64,000 nt of DNA from Alkaliphilus pronyensis (GTDB lineage: Bacteria > Bacillota > Clostridia > Peptostreptococcales > Natronincolaceae). Below are positions 26,379 through 35,689 of this stretch, piece after piece (position 1 is the stretch's first letter; each line of letters opens with the position of its first letter). The DNA lies in assembly GCF_009017275.1 (NCBI RefSeq), contig NZ_WBZC01000026.1, positions 1-64,000 of the forward strand, in the 5' to 3' direction. The position numbers were made by a program, and so were the translations under genes. The notes under the pieces were generated by a model. That model was given only the letters and a program-made list of their open reading frames with translations. It did no database searches and was not told where the DNA came from.

Positions 26379-27224
26379 TTACTTTTCAAGAATTCCTACC
26401 ACCATCTTAACAAATCCTTCTTTAAGCAATGGTAGCTTTGCTAAGGGGGTAAAAAATGATCTAAGGGGAACTTCTCTATAATATACTACTTTATAATTGG
26501 TTTTATGGAGTAGCTCATTAAACCACTTTATGGTCATTCCATTTATATAGGAGAAATACTCATTCCCATTCTCATCCCTTGCAATTCTAAAATTTATTCG
26601 TTCCTCACCATCTGGTAAGTTTTTTACCTTATCCTTGTAAACCTCTATAAGTGTTTTATCATCAAAGAATAAATGCACCCACGGAAAGCCAATCGCATCA
26701 CTTAAATGGGCTCCAAAGGGATGATAATATGGGGGAAAGTTTACATACAGCCTACCCTTTGGCTTCAACACCCTATAGCATTCATTTAAAACCTGTAAGG
26801 GCTTATCTACATGCTCCATAGCATCATTCATAATAATAGTGTCAAAGTGATTTTCTTGGAAAGGTAGCTTTGCAGCATCTCCAGATATGAATTGGAAACG
26901 ATCCTCTAAGCCCTTTTCTTTAGCTAAGGCCTTTGCCTCCTCTTCATATCTTTCCACCACTTCTATTCCATAGACCTTTTTTGCCCCCTGTGCTGCATAA
27001 TAAAGGGTTTTCCCAGCTGCTCCACAGCCAATGTCCAGTACTACCTTGTCCTTAAGAATTTCATCCTTTGTTGCCTTTTCAAGATAAAACCTTAGTGTTT
27101 CCTCTCCCCTTTGGAATTGCCACTGTCCATAGGTTTTTAAACCTTCATTTTTAAGATTAAAGGGGTGTACAGGCAATGGAAACAATTTATTTAAACCTTT
27201 ACATAATGTTGTTTTAACTGACAT
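26379..27224 (-). CDS. SAM-dependent class I methyltransferase
   Basis: 281 residues from the ATG at 27224, which has AAGAGGT upstream; an upstream ATG that would overlap the SLH gene is rejected. The SAM-binding motif I is VVLDIGCGAAGKTLYYA and motif II includes DTIIMNDAMEHV, both typical of the UbiE/Coq5 or methyltransferase-11 class. The acceptor is unknown. A proline- and aromatic-rich middle (NFPPYYHPFGAH) suggests a small lipid or sugar acceptor in related proteins. It follows the SLH gene by 19 bp and may modify an envelope component, but this is inference. Confidence 0.75.
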   Translation of the reverse strand: MSVKTTLCKGLNKLFPLPVHPFNLKNEGLKTYGQWQFQRGEETLRFYLEKATKDEILKDKVVLDIGCGAAGKTLYYAAQGAKKVYGIEVVERYEEEAKALAKEKGLEDRFQFISGDAAKLPFQENHFDTIIMNDAMEHVDKPLQVLNECYRVLKPKGRLYVNFPPYYHPFGAHLSDAIGFPWVHLFFDDKTLIEVYKDKVKNLPDGEERINFRIARDENGNEYFSYINGMTIKWFNELLHKTNYKVVYYREVPLRSFFTPLAKLPLLKEGFVKMVVGILEK

Positions 27225-27243
27225 TAAGTAACCTCTTTTCCAT

Positions 27244-29178
27244 CTAATCTGACACAACTATAACAACTCTCTCAGCAGTAAATATTCCCTTTTTAGTTTG
27301 ACCAACTACAAATATTTCATCCCCAACCTGTAGCTTAGAGAATCTTGTTGTTCCTCTATCGTCAATGTAAACAGTTCTATCATTTGAACCATTATCCTTA
27401 GTATGAATCATTTTTACTTCTGCTTTGCCATCCTCTATATATTCAACCTCAAAGACTTCTGCATCTTCATCTATATAGGTGATAATTCCATTAACCCTTT
27501 CCATATCTAATCTGTCGGTAGTTGTTAAACGAACCACCTCATTACTTTCAATTTTAACCTCAGCAAAATAGTTAAGCCTTAAATCGTAAATCTCTCCAGC
27601 ATCATCCCCCATACGAATTGTTGTATAGTCTTCTATTAAAAACTCTTCCTTTACATTATCAGAGGACTCAATAACTACATAGCTTTCTTCACCAATTACT
27701 ATTTTTCTAATATAGCCTTCAACTCTTCTGCGTACTGTTGAAGCATTAAAAACCTTAACCTTATCATATTCAAGCTCTATATGGACTTCGTCGGAAACAC
27801 GTAGCTTTGAGAAGCTAGCTACTCTACCGTCTCTTCTAATTACTGTTTCATCCTCCATTTCAAGCTGTATTATAGTATCATCGTTTTTTGCTATTTCAAC
27901 AACCTGATTATTTGATGTGCCTAAAGAGGTTATAACTCCCCTTACAAACTCTGTTTTGCTCTTGCCCTGTATTTCTGTAAGCTCATCATCCTTAGCAAAA
28001 ACCTTTACTATGTCTCCTACCTTAAAGGACTCTAAATTGCTTCTTTCTCCATTAAGATACACTGTAATATCATTTGGTAATCTGTATACTTTTAGCTTTT
28101 CCTTATCATCAACTAAGCTTAAAACTGTGTTGGAGGTTCCTTTTGTTAGTTTTTCAAAATAACCTCTGTATACTTCCCTCATTGCTACTGCATCAATTCT
28201 CACAACAACATCATTAACCAGCTTTAGTTTTACATCTTGTCCTTTTATTAAATCACTTAGCTTTTTCTTATCATTATCTAAATACACTAGAGCAGTATCG
28301 CTAATATCATAAATCAATAGGTTTTCGTCTGAGGTAATGGTTATAACTCTTCTATTTCCAATAGTAAGACCATCAATTACTCCTTCTTGGTAGGTAATTT
28401 TATCTTCTACTTCATTGTTTTCTTCCTCAGCCTCTTCTACTTCCTCTAAGTCATCATTTTCCTCTTCTAACTCATTGTTTTCTTCTTCAGAATCTTCCAT
28501 AGCTTCAATTATTTCTTCATCTATATCATCTAACAGCTCAGCAGTTAAGGAAATAATTTTAGCTACTTCACCCCGTGTGATTTCATTTTCTGGTAAAAAC
28601 CTTCCATCATTGCTGGCGGCATTTAGTAGATTTTTTCTCAGCATTAGATCTACATATGGCTTTGTTGTAGCAGGTATATCCATTTCATCCTTATATGGAA
28701 GTAGATAACTTCTACTGACATCCTCTCCACCATACTCAACAAGTATTCTTCCTATTAGGTTTGCAAACTCATATCTTTTTATTTTAGTAGTTTTATTATC
28801 CTTAACAAAGTTAGAAAGCTCTGTTTCCTTAACTATATTTCTATCCATAAGGTAGGCCAAATGCCCATAGGCCCACGCAGGTATTCTGTTCATGGTAAAT
28901 TTGTCCACCTGTAAATCTGTTGCAGCATCTTCTTCTGCATCAAAGCCTAATAGATTAGCCAGCATTACTACCGCCTCTAACCCAACAATAGGGTTGTTAG
29001 GCCTATAGGTTGCATCTACATACCCTGATGTAAGCTTTCTATTATATATGTCTTCTATGTACTCTTTTGCCCAATGGTCATTTATATCTGTGAAGATTAA
29101 CCCATCTCCAAATGCAGTTATACCACTTACCAGTATCATAACAAATGCTAGTGTCAATATTAGGTGTTTTTTACGCAT
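27244..29178 (-). CDS. SLH-domain surface protein with repeated beta modules
   Basis: 644 residues. A signal peptide (1-25, cleaved near ITAFGDG) is followed by three S-layer homology domains (about 27-85, 90-150 and 155-215), which anchor to pyruvylated cell-wall polymer. A very acidic linker (about 220-262) comes next. The rest is about five tandem beta-rich modules of 65-75 residues, each ending in a phrase like KVGDIVKV, RVSDEVHIE or QVGDEIFVVG. The modules are not a family I can name. It is exported and wall-bound. Its neighbours are a stalk-domain protein and a DUF368 transporter upstream and a methyltransferase downstream, probably one operon. Confidence 0.88.
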   Translation of the reverse strand: MRKKHLILTLAFVMILVSGITAFGDGLIFTDINDHWAKEYIEDIYNRKLTSGYVDATYRPNNPIVGLEAVVMLANLLGFDAEEDAATDLQVDKFTMNRIPAWAYGHLAYLMDRNIVKETELSNFVKDNKTTKIKRYEFANLIGRILVEYGGEDVSRSYLLPYKDEMDIPATTKPYVDLMLRKNLLNAASNDGRFLPENEITRGEVAKIISLTAELLDDIDEEIIEAMEDSEEENNELEEENDDLEEVEEAEEENNEVEDKITYQEGVIDGLTIGNRRVITITSDENLLIYDISDTALVYLDNDKKKLSDLIKGQDVKLKLVNDVVVRIDAVAMREVYRGYFEKLTKGTSNTVLSLVDDKEKLKVYRLPNDITVYLNGERSNLESFKVGDIVKVFAKDDELTEIQGKSKTEFVRGVITSLGTSNNQVVEIAKNDDTIIQLEMEDETVIRRDGRVASFSKLRVSDEVHIELEYDKVKVFNASTVRRRVEGYIRKIVIGEESYVVIESSDNVKEEFLIEDYTTIRMGDDAGEIYDLRLNYFAEVKIESNEVVRLTTTDRLDMERVNGIITYIDEDAEVFEVEYIEDGKAEVKMIHTKDNGSNDRTVYIDDRGTTRFSKLQVGDEIFVVGQTKKGIFTAERVVIVVSD

Positions 29179-29251
29179 GGCAAAACTCCTCCTTTTGCTT
29201 TTTTATATATTATTTCTACATCTTCTTCCAATATCCTTCATTTTTATGCTG

Positions 29252-29878
29252 CTACTGCTCTTCAAGAACTGTAAGACTCTTTTCATGTACTGTTCTAAAG
29301 CTATCCTTAATCTTTAATTGGAATCTAAAATAATAATCTCCAGTTTTATCAAGGGGAATGTCATCATAGCTTATGGTTTGATAAAATCCAACAATATTTT
29401 TTTCATCCACCTGAAGATTGTACTCATCTGATTTTTTTATTATTTCTCCATTGGGATCAGCAATTACAACTCTATAGGTATGTGTGCCAATTGTAAGCTT
29501 GTTCATAAGTAGATACAATTGGAAGCTTTTATTGCCTACGTAGGTGGCCTTAAAGGGATTCACCAAGGTGTCCTTTCCATCTTCATCTGTTATTAGTTGC
29601 TCAATAAAGAGCATCTCAATTTCCGGCTTTACTAAATCAACAGTCCATGTATCTCCATCCCAAGCAATTGCTGCATTCAATGCTTCACCAATATCTCTAA
29701 CTGGTAGCATTGTTTTTCCATAGAAGTTTATAGCTGGAATCTTCATATCGAAGTTTAATCCATTAACCCTTACGTTAACGATAGGGAATCCTCGATATTC
29801 TCCATTAATGGCAGCAGTTGCAATTATGGTAAAGGTTAAAAAAATAATGGCTACTAATATTAAGGTTTTTCTTTTCAT
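29252..29878 (-). CDS. Exported protein with a stalk domain (copper amine oxidase N-terminal-like)
   Basis: 208 residues with an N-terminal signal or anchor segment (4-23). Residues about 35-85 resemble the copper amine oxidase N-terminal-like stalk domain, with the typical phrases VNGLNFDM, GKTMLPVRDIGEAL and WDGDTWTVDL. That domain is common in clostridial surface proteins and has no oxidase activity. The C-terminal 110 residues form a second beta domain of unknown family. It lies between the DUF368 and SLH genes and is probably a wall-associated partner of the SLH protein. Confidence 0.75.
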   Translation of the reverse strand: MKRKTLILVAIIFLTFTIIATAAINGEYRGFPIVNVRVNGLNFDMKIPAINFYGKTMLPVRDIGEALNAAIAWDGDTWTVDLVKPEIEMLFIEQLITDEDGKDTLVNPFKATYVGNKSFQLYLLMNKLTIGTHTYRVVIADPNGEIIKKSDEYNLQVDEKNIVGFYQTISYDDIPLDKTGDYYFRFQLKIKDSFRTVHEKSLTVLEEQ

Positions 29879-29919
29879 TTCTTCTCCTCCTCTCCTATCA
29901 AAAAGCTGTCTATTAAGAC

Positions 29920-30666
29920 TTACTCCTTATCACTCCATTTCCATATTATTGAAAAGCCGAGTATAAATAAAACAGTTACTAATAAGTTTATATCATAGGG
30001 TAATAATGCCCGTGAGGAGCCAAAAATTATACCTGCAAAGGAATAAGAAACCAACCCTCGGTGGTTATTATATAGGTTTTCTAAAATCTTTACCAATAAT
30101 AATATTCCTATTAAGCCTCCAATCCCAAATATAGCTAAATTTATAATATCCAAGTTACTAATGTATAAAAGTAAGGAATCATATATTCCAAATAATATCA
30201 GTACTGAGCTGCCTGGGAGTCCTGGAATAATCATAACAGCACTTGACAAGGCACCTCCCATTAGTAGCAAATACCAGCTAACCTCTTTACTAGCACTTAC
30301 AATACTAATAGGTTCACCTACAAGATAGTAACCAAGTAAAAAACCTATAACTGCAATAATTAGCCTATTGAAATTAAGCTTGGGACTGTTTTTAAGAACA
30401 GGCTTGATAGATGCGATAACACACCCTAGTAAAAGTGCTGTTGTAGCATCTCTATGGTGCTCGAAAAACACAGAAAATGCCATGGCTCCTAAGAAAATAC
30501 CTACTATTGCACCAATCACCAGTGGTATATAGGGCTTTAAATTAAGCTTAACAAGATCCTTTATAACTTGCTCATAAATACCTAAAATAACGAAAACTGT
30601 ACCACCACTCATTCCAGGAAGTACAATGATAAAACCTAAAATAAAACCTTGTAAAATAGGATGCAT
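29920..30666 (-). CDS. DUF368 family membrane protein (PopT-type undecaprenyl phosphate translocase), copy 1
   Basis: 248 residues, eight or more membrane spans. It has the DUF368 hallmarks: LPGMSGGTVFVILGIYE near the N terminus, the inverted repeat of it (MIIPGLPGSSVLILFGIYD) in the middle, and the late GIIFGSSRALLPYD. Recent work on the family (PopT) links it to flipping undecaprenyl phosphate back to the cytoplasmic face. It begins a run toward the stalk, SLH and methyltransferase genes, all envelope-related. A second DUF368 gene lies at 44614-45396. Confidence 0.85.
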   Translation of the reverse strand: MHPILQGFILGFIIVLPGMSGGTVFVILGIYEQVIKDLVKLNLKPYIPLVIGAIVGIFLGAMAFSVFFEHHRDATTALLLGCVIASIKPVLKNSPKLNFNRLIIAVIGFLLGYYLVGEPISIVSASKEVSWYLLLMGGALSSAVMIIPGLPGSSVLILFGIYDSLLLYISNLDIINLAIFGIGGLIGILLLVKILENLYNNHRGLVSYSFAGIIFGSSRALLPYDINLLVTVLFILGFSIIWKWSDKE

Positions 30667-30769
30667 TTTTTCCTCCAGTTCTTACTCAATATTAGTAGAC
30701 TTAATATTAGTATATATATAATTTCAATTAAAACCCTTGAAATCCTTCAAATTTAAATATTAAATTATT

Positions 30770-30925
30770 ATTACAAGCACGGTAAAAATGAAAGTTGAAA
30801 GTTAAGAATTAAGAGTTAAGAGTTATGAGTGATAAATGATAGTTGAAAATTGAAAGTTAAAAATGGAAAATTGAAATTAAAGGCATAAAGCAAAAACCTT
30901 AATTCATAAATAAATAATTGAAAAT
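30770..30925 (+). repeat. Purine-rich heptad repeat tract 4
   Basis: Plus-strand units TTGAAAG, TTAAGAG and TTGAAAA between two divergent genes (30667-30996 gap). This is the only tract not downstream of a stop codon. The last 70 bp before BrkB are AT-only runs that probably carry its promoter, but no clear -35 is visible. Confidence 0.7.
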
Positions 30926-30996
30926 AGCAATTTATAATTGTTAAGTATATAATTTATGTGTATATATATATTAACACGTAAAATGGAGGTTTACTG

Positions 30997-31845
30997 ATGC
31001 TAATTATAAATTTAAAATCTAATGGGTTATTAAAATTTATTAAAAATCTATATAAGCAAATGCAGTACCATGAAGTACAGGCTTTAGGGGCTCAGGTCAC
31101 ATTTTACCTTATACTATCTTTTTTCCCATTTCTTATGTTTTTAATAACCTTAATAAGTTATACCCCCCTTACCAGCCAGTCAACATTAGAAAGCCTTTTA
31201 AGCTTTCTTCCTAATGATGCCTATGTTTTTGTACTGGATATTGTGCAACAAATTGTGGAGGAAAAAAGCAGTACACTGCTATCGGTAGGTATGATCTCTA
31301 CTCTTTTTGTAGCTTCAAATGGTGTAGCCGCCCTAATTAGAGGAATAAATAAGTCATATGAGCTTACTGAAAAGCGACCTTTTTGGAAAAAGAGGGGCTT
31401 AGCAATTCTCTTTACTATTGCACTATCAATTGTTATTCTTTTTTCCTTAATTCTATTGGTTTTTGGTGAAATTTTAACTGGCTTTTTAACTAACTATTTT
31501 AACCTACCAAGCAGCTTTAATATACTATGGTTTTTAATACGCTATATTTCCTCCCTTTTTATTATGTGGCTAGTATTTGTATGTTTATACAGATATACTC
31601 CCGTAGTAAGACCAGATATAAAAAATGTATTGTTAGGTGCTACCTTCACTACTATAGGCTGGTTTTTAACCTCCTACGGCTTTTCAACTTATGTTAACCA
31701 TTTTGGCCACTACTCCAGTACATATGGTAGTATAGGTGGTGTAATTGTATTGCTAATATGGCTGTATATTAGTAGTATTATTATACTTACTGGTGCAGAG
31801 GTTAATGGACTTATTATAAAAAAGAATAATAAAAATAACATTTAA
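30997..31845 (+). CDS. YihY/BrkB family membrane protein
   Basis: 282 residues with six predicted membrane spans. The N-terminal EVQALGAQVTFYLILSFFPFLMF, the middle GVAALIRGINKSYELTEKRPFWKKR and the late YGSIGGVIVLLIWLYISSIIILTGAE segments are the standard landmarks of the YihY/BrkB family (formerly misnamed RNase BN). The family is thought to act in envelope transport. It has a good site (TGGAGG) and a monocistronic look, ending at a bidirectional terminator. Confidence 0.85.
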   Translation: MLIINLKSNGLLKFIKNLYKQMQYHEVQALGAQVTFYLILSFFPFLMFLITLISYTPLTSQSTLESLLSFLPNDAYVFVLDIVQQIVEEKSSTLLSVGMISTLFVASNGVAALIRGINKSYELTEKRPFWKKRGLAILFTIALSIVILFSLILLVFGEILTGFLTNYFNLPSSFNILWFLIRYISSLFIMWLVFVCLYRYTPVVRPDIKNVLLGATFTTIGWFLTSYGFSTYVNHFGHYSSTYGSIGGVIVLLIWLYISSIIILTGAEVNGLIIKKNNKNNI

Positions 31846-31865
31846 GCGTAGTTTTTCCATTAAAT

Positions 31866-31891
31866 AATCCCCTTTAAGTAACAAGGGGATT
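31866..31891. terminator. Bidirectional terminator
   Basis: Arms AATCCCCTT and AAGGGGATT form a perfect 9-bp stem between the convergent BrkB and hemerythrin genes, with a T-rich tail on the plus strand. Confidence 0.8.
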
Positions 31892-31896
31892 AGGTA

Positions 31897-32340
31897 TTAT
31901 TTTTGAGTTGCAATATAATTAGGTAGCTGTTGATCTATATTTAATATATGGTTTTTTAACCAATCTATCAAAAATGCCACTAATTCTACAGATATTTCTT
32001 CCTGTTGTTCATCAATATCCTTATCAAATATTGCTTTTATCTTAACTACAAAGCTAAAATGCTCTTTCTTATGGTTTTTAAAATAGCTCCAAAATTCTGC
32101 TAGCTTTACTTCATCATTAATTTTTTCCATTGCGTCCTTCATAAGACCTTCCTCATCTGAAAAATGCTCTTCTGTATATTCCTTTAATTCCAATAATACT
32201 GCCATAATTTTATCATAGTTATCATACTGCAGTTGATGAACAACCTCTTCATTTAGCTCATTTAATAGGCTTACTAAATGAAAGTGCTGTTTATCTACCT
32301 CGACTATTCCTGTTTCAAAGCTATTATTCCATCTAAACAT
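31897..32340 (-). CDS. Bacteriohemerythrin
   Basis: 147 residues, a single hemerythrin domain. The di-iron ligands are recognisable: HxxxL-type helix 1 (DKQHFHLV), H-F-x-x-E-E in helix 2 (EEHFSDEEGLM), HKKEH in helix 3 and WLKNHILNID in helix 4. It binds oxygen reversibly, acting as oxygen scavenger or sensor in anaerobes. It follows the FG-GAP protein gene by 24 bp on the same strand, but a functional link is unclear. Confidence 0.9.
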   Translation of the reverse strand: MFRWNNSFETGIVEVDKQHFHLVSLLNELNEEVVHQLQYDNYDKIMAVLLELKEYTEEHFSDEEGLMKDAMEKINDEVKLAEFWSYFKNHKKEHFSFVVKIKAIFDKDIDEQQEEISVELVAFLIDWLKNHILNIDQQLPNYIATQK

Positions 32341-32364
32341 TTAGTTTCCTCCTTGTTCATTAGT

Positions 32365-35300
32365 TTATTGGTTAATTTTAATTCTAATTTCTGTTTCCTC
32401 TCCATAATGGGTTATTGTGTATATGTTATCTTCCTTTTCAACTATAGGGTTATCTCCTGCAATATCAAGGCTACTACTGCTAGAAATTTTTAACTGTTTC
32501 ATACCCTTACTATTTAACTGAATTACTAGTGTTTCATTTTCCCACCTATAATTTACGGGGCTATTTACCATAATAATATGTAGTGGGTTGCTGGTATCTT
32601 TACCGCCTATATTCAACTGTAGATCATTTACTATACCAACGTATAATCCATCCGCTACCTCATATTGAATTAATGCATCTGTGTTTATACTTGAAGACTT
32701 GTACCTTTCTCCTAGTTCAAGCTTTACTCCACCTGTTCCAATGTATTCCCTTGCTAAATGCTTTGGTACTCTACTGGTATCAGTAACAAGCTTTATGCTT
32801 TCTCCATCTATATAAACATCATAATCTGTATAAAAATTATTTATAAAGGTTTTTGCCATTTGATCTTCTGTTACAAAGGCATAGTTATATTTATACCTAA
32901 TTTCTTGAGCAAAGCTTACCATGTTTTTTATAAGATTATTTCCTTTAGTACCCTCTTCCATTTTATATTCTATATGCTCAAAAAAGCTCAGAGGCACATC
33001 CATAGAAGCTAGGTTTGAGTAGGCTCCTCTAAAATACATGAAAAACGGAGCAGGCTCAAATAGTACCAAAGGTAGCTTTTCTTCTCCCTCCATCATTACA
33101 AATGGTAGGGGCCATAGATAATCATAGGCAAAGGTTGGGTCTGTAGGTGCATTAGGTACTTTAAACCCAAAGTTATACCATACATTATACTCCATTAAGT
33201 TCCTAAAGCTTTGGGTAGGTTCATCAATGTTTACTCTCCATGTATGTTGGTTAGTTCCAGTGTAGCCCCAAGGTAAACCAAGCTTTTGGTAGTTTTCCAT
33301 ATGTAATTCAATTTCTCTTTTTTCAAGCTCATTATCCTTATGACTATGGAAATAAATATGGGGTATCACCGGAATAAAATTCTTTTTTGCATACTCTAAG
33401 CTTTCAGCCAGCTCCTTTTTATGAATAAAGTCCTCATGGGCTGTATCATAGGTTAGTGCAAAGCTTAATTGACCAGTTGCTAAGTCCATTACTCCATCGT
33501 TATTATAATCAACTAAAAATGGTACTACGTTTTTTCCTGTATACATTAGATTTTCACCATAAATATTCTTTCTTTCGGTGGTTAGCTTACCGTCATAATA
33601 AAAGCTGTTTCCTGTTCCGATAACAATATGTATATAGCCACTACCATCACCAATGAGTATATCCATTTTTCCATCGTTGTTATAGTCACCTACATGGGGT
33701 GTAGCATATCTCTCAACTGGAATTGGCTTGCCTGCAAATATCAGCTGCTGAGGTGTATTAAATTGCAAGCCTTCTGACCCTTCAGTTCCTTCATAGATAT
33801 ATACCCTACCATTGCCATCACCTAACACTAAATCTGTAATATCATCTCCGTTTAAATCCTTGGCAAAAGGAGCTGAATCAGATGTCATTTCTATTTTTTC
33901 ACCTGCTGTATCGTATAGAAATTCTGGTAAAGAAAACCCGTCTTCATTGTTTTTAAGTAAAAATACCTTACCCTTTTTGCTACCAACAATTATATCCATA
34001 AGACCATCACCATTGTAATCTAAAAGGGTTGGCGCTGCATTCTCTCCTATTGAAATATCTCTACCCATATTATATTTTAGGTAGCTTATGTCATCATATT
34101 GTGGCTCTTCATTTGTACCAATATTTTTTAGTAGACCGATTTTGCCATCATATGTACCCACTAGTAAATCAGTTAACTCGTCACCATCCCAGTCAACAAA
34201 GTAGGGATAGGGTCTAAAGTTATTTGTGAATTTTTGATAATAGCTTTTATATTCTGGAAGCTTTCCAAAGGTTAAATAGTCATTATTTTTATCCATAATG
34301 AATCTACCATTTGAATAAAAGGAGGTCTCTTCTTCTCCTAAAAACACTGGAGTTTTATTATCCTTTTGGTTCAAATGATATGTTATTGTACTGTGCCATT
34401 GTCCCCACTCATATGACCCCCTAACTAAAGAGAAGGTTGGAACCTGGTGAAAATTCTTTAAATAATCAATCCAGCTAATCATGTCCTTATTTCCAATAGA
34501 GCTTAGCACCTCATAATGGTTTTGCCACGCCATAGCTGGGCGACCATATGGCCCCATAACCTTTTTCATGGAAAAGCCATATTTATCTTTAGTTATAGTC
34601 GAAACCAGTTCATTTAAAAATTGCCAGTTTCCTGCTGCATAGAAAAATTGAAAGTATTCATTCTCTTCGCCTCTATGTTGAAAATCAAAGGATGTTATAT
34701 ATTTTGTAAAGTTGGGTAAAAACTCAGACAAAACCATTACTAGCCCTTTGTTATATGAATTTACTGTAAACAAGGCTTCTTTTCCTTGAGCTATCACAGC
34801 CTCAGCAGTGTTTACCTTTAAGCCATTAACCTTCAAAGGTTTCCTAGCATAAGCCCTATAGTCAGCTTCAAATGCCTTTGCCACCTTTTGAATGCCCTGA
34901 AAATCCTTTCCTGTATCTGGATAGCTTAAGGCTTTATCCATTATATCGACTGACTTTCCCCCTTCAACACCTGTAAAGGCTGTGGGAAAACTATTAATTA
35001 TGGTATGGTCCATAATTAGCCTACCACCATTATTTACATAGGATACTAGTTCCTTAACAATTTCTTCTTCAAGATTATTACCTTCACTTATATGTAGATA
35101 AGCTCCATCGTATTGTTGTAAGCTGCTGGTGTTAAACTGGTCTATACTAGTTGCTTTTACATTGCTTCCAATAACTAAGTTTTGACTCATTTGCTGGTAT
35201 AATGGTAAATATCCTTCATCATCATATAGAATTAGAAGATTAACCCCATATTTCGACTTATTGCTGTTTTCCTCATTAGTAATGGCTGAAGCCTCAATCC

Positions 35301-35373
35301 CAATAGATGCTGCAGAAATAAGCAAAGCTAAAACAAGTGGAACTATAGTTGCGTGAGCTATTTTTTTAAACAA
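32365..35373 (-). CDS. Large exported protein: FG-GAP/VCBS repeats within a deacetylase-like domain
   Basis: 1002 residues, starting with TTG (GGAGG 7 nt upstream) and a signal peptide (about 1-30). Residues 40-260 look like a glutamine-amidotransferase-like Rossmann domain. From 275 a catalytic-looking segment AMAWQNHYEV begins, then five calcium-binding FG-GAP/VCBS repeats follow with D-x-D-x-D-x-x-x-D loops at 394, 452, 506, 563 and 622. After them a His-rich stretch (His672, His676, His678, His710) resembles the second half of a polysaccharide deacetylase or glycosidase barrel. The propeller thus seems inserted in an enzyme domain. A C-terminal beta domain follows. The likely substrate is an exopolysaccharide outside the cell. 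Confidence 0.6.
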   Translation of the reverse strand: MFKKIAHATIVPLVLALLISAASIGIEASAITNEENSNKSKYGVNLLILYDDEGYLPLYQQMSQNLVIGSNVKATSIDQFNTSSLQQYDGAYLHISEGNNLEEEIVKELVSYVNNGGRLIMDHTIINSFPTAFTGVEGGKSVDIMDKALSYPDTGKDFQGIQKVAKAFEADYRAYARKPLKVNGLKVNTAEAVIAQGKEALFTVNSYNKGLVMVLSEFLPNFTKYITSFDFQHRGEENEYFQFFYAAGNWQFLNELVSTITKDKYGFSMKKVMGPYGRPAMAWQNHYEVLSSIGNKDMISWIDYLKNFHQVPTFSLVRGSYEWGQWHSTITYHLNQKDNKTPVFLGEEETSFYSNGRFIMDKNNDYLTFGKLPEYKSYYQKFTNNFRPYPYFVDWDGDELTDLLVGTYDGKIGLLKNIGTNEEPQYDDISYLKYNMGRDISIGENAAPTLLDYNGDGLMDIIVGSKKGKVFLLKNNEDGFSLPEFLYDTAGEKIEMTSDSAPFAKDLNGDDITDLVLGDGNGRVYIYEGTEGSEGLQFNTPQQLIFAGKPIPVERYATPHVGDYNNDGKMDILIGDGSGYIHIVIGTGNSFYYDGKLTTERKNIYGENLMYTGKNVVPFLVDYNNDGVMDLATGQLSFALTYDTAHEDFIHKKELAESLEYAKKNFIPVIPHIYFHSHKDNELEKREIELHMENYQKLGLPWGYTGTNQHTWRVNIDEPTQSFRNLMEYNVWYNFGFKVPNAPTDPTFAYDYLWPLPFVMMEGEEKLPLVLFEPAPFFMYFRGAYSNLASMDVPLSFFEHIEYKMEEGTKGNNLIKNMVSFAQEIRYKYNYAFVTEDQMAKTFINNFYTDYDVYIDGESIKLVTDTSRVPKHLAREYIGTGGVKLELGERYKSSSINTDALIQYEVADGLYVGIVNDLQLNIGGKDTSNPLHIIMVNSPVNYRWENETLVIQLNSKGMKQLKISSSSSLDIAGDNPIVEKEDNIYTITHYGEETEIRIKINQ

Positions 35374-35448
35374 GATGCTACCTCCTTAAATGTAATTATT
35401 ATCAATTATACCATAGATTTCTTTAACCATAAATCATTGAAATGTTTT

Positions 35449-35568
35449 ATCTCAGCGGCGCTACAACACTCCTGCTTCTTAAGCGGGAGATAAGTGTCGA
35501 CAAGCTAGAAAGTAAGCGGAACTAGAGTTCAGATGGAGTTGAAACTCCATCTGAACTAAGTTTTCTTT
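35449..35568 (-). repeat. Palindromic repeat element, full copy B (120 nt)
   Basis: The same length and architecture as the copy at 15200-15319, in the opposite orientation: left hairpin with perfect 15-bp arms (AGTTCAGATGGAGTT and its complement), right nested hairpin, ends AAAGAAAAC and CGCTGAGAT. It lies in the gap upstream of the diguanylate cyclase promoter. The better first hairpin suggests this copy is younger. Confidence 0.85.
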
Positions 35569-35624
35569 ACAATAGCAGGGATTGGTTTTCTTTATATTGC
35601 CATATGTTTATGGTAAATAATAGG

Positions 35625-35653
35625 TTGTATTAAATTGTCGAAATTGATATAAT
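35625..35653 (+). promoter_or_regulatory. Likely promoter of the diguanylate cyclase gene
   Basis: TTGTAT (35625-35630), a 17-bp spacer and a perfect TATAAT (35648-35653) lie 37 bp upstream of the GTG start. Confidence 0.65.
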
Positions 35654-35689
35654 TTTCTTAAAGGACGTTCTATTTTCAGGAGGTTTTCT

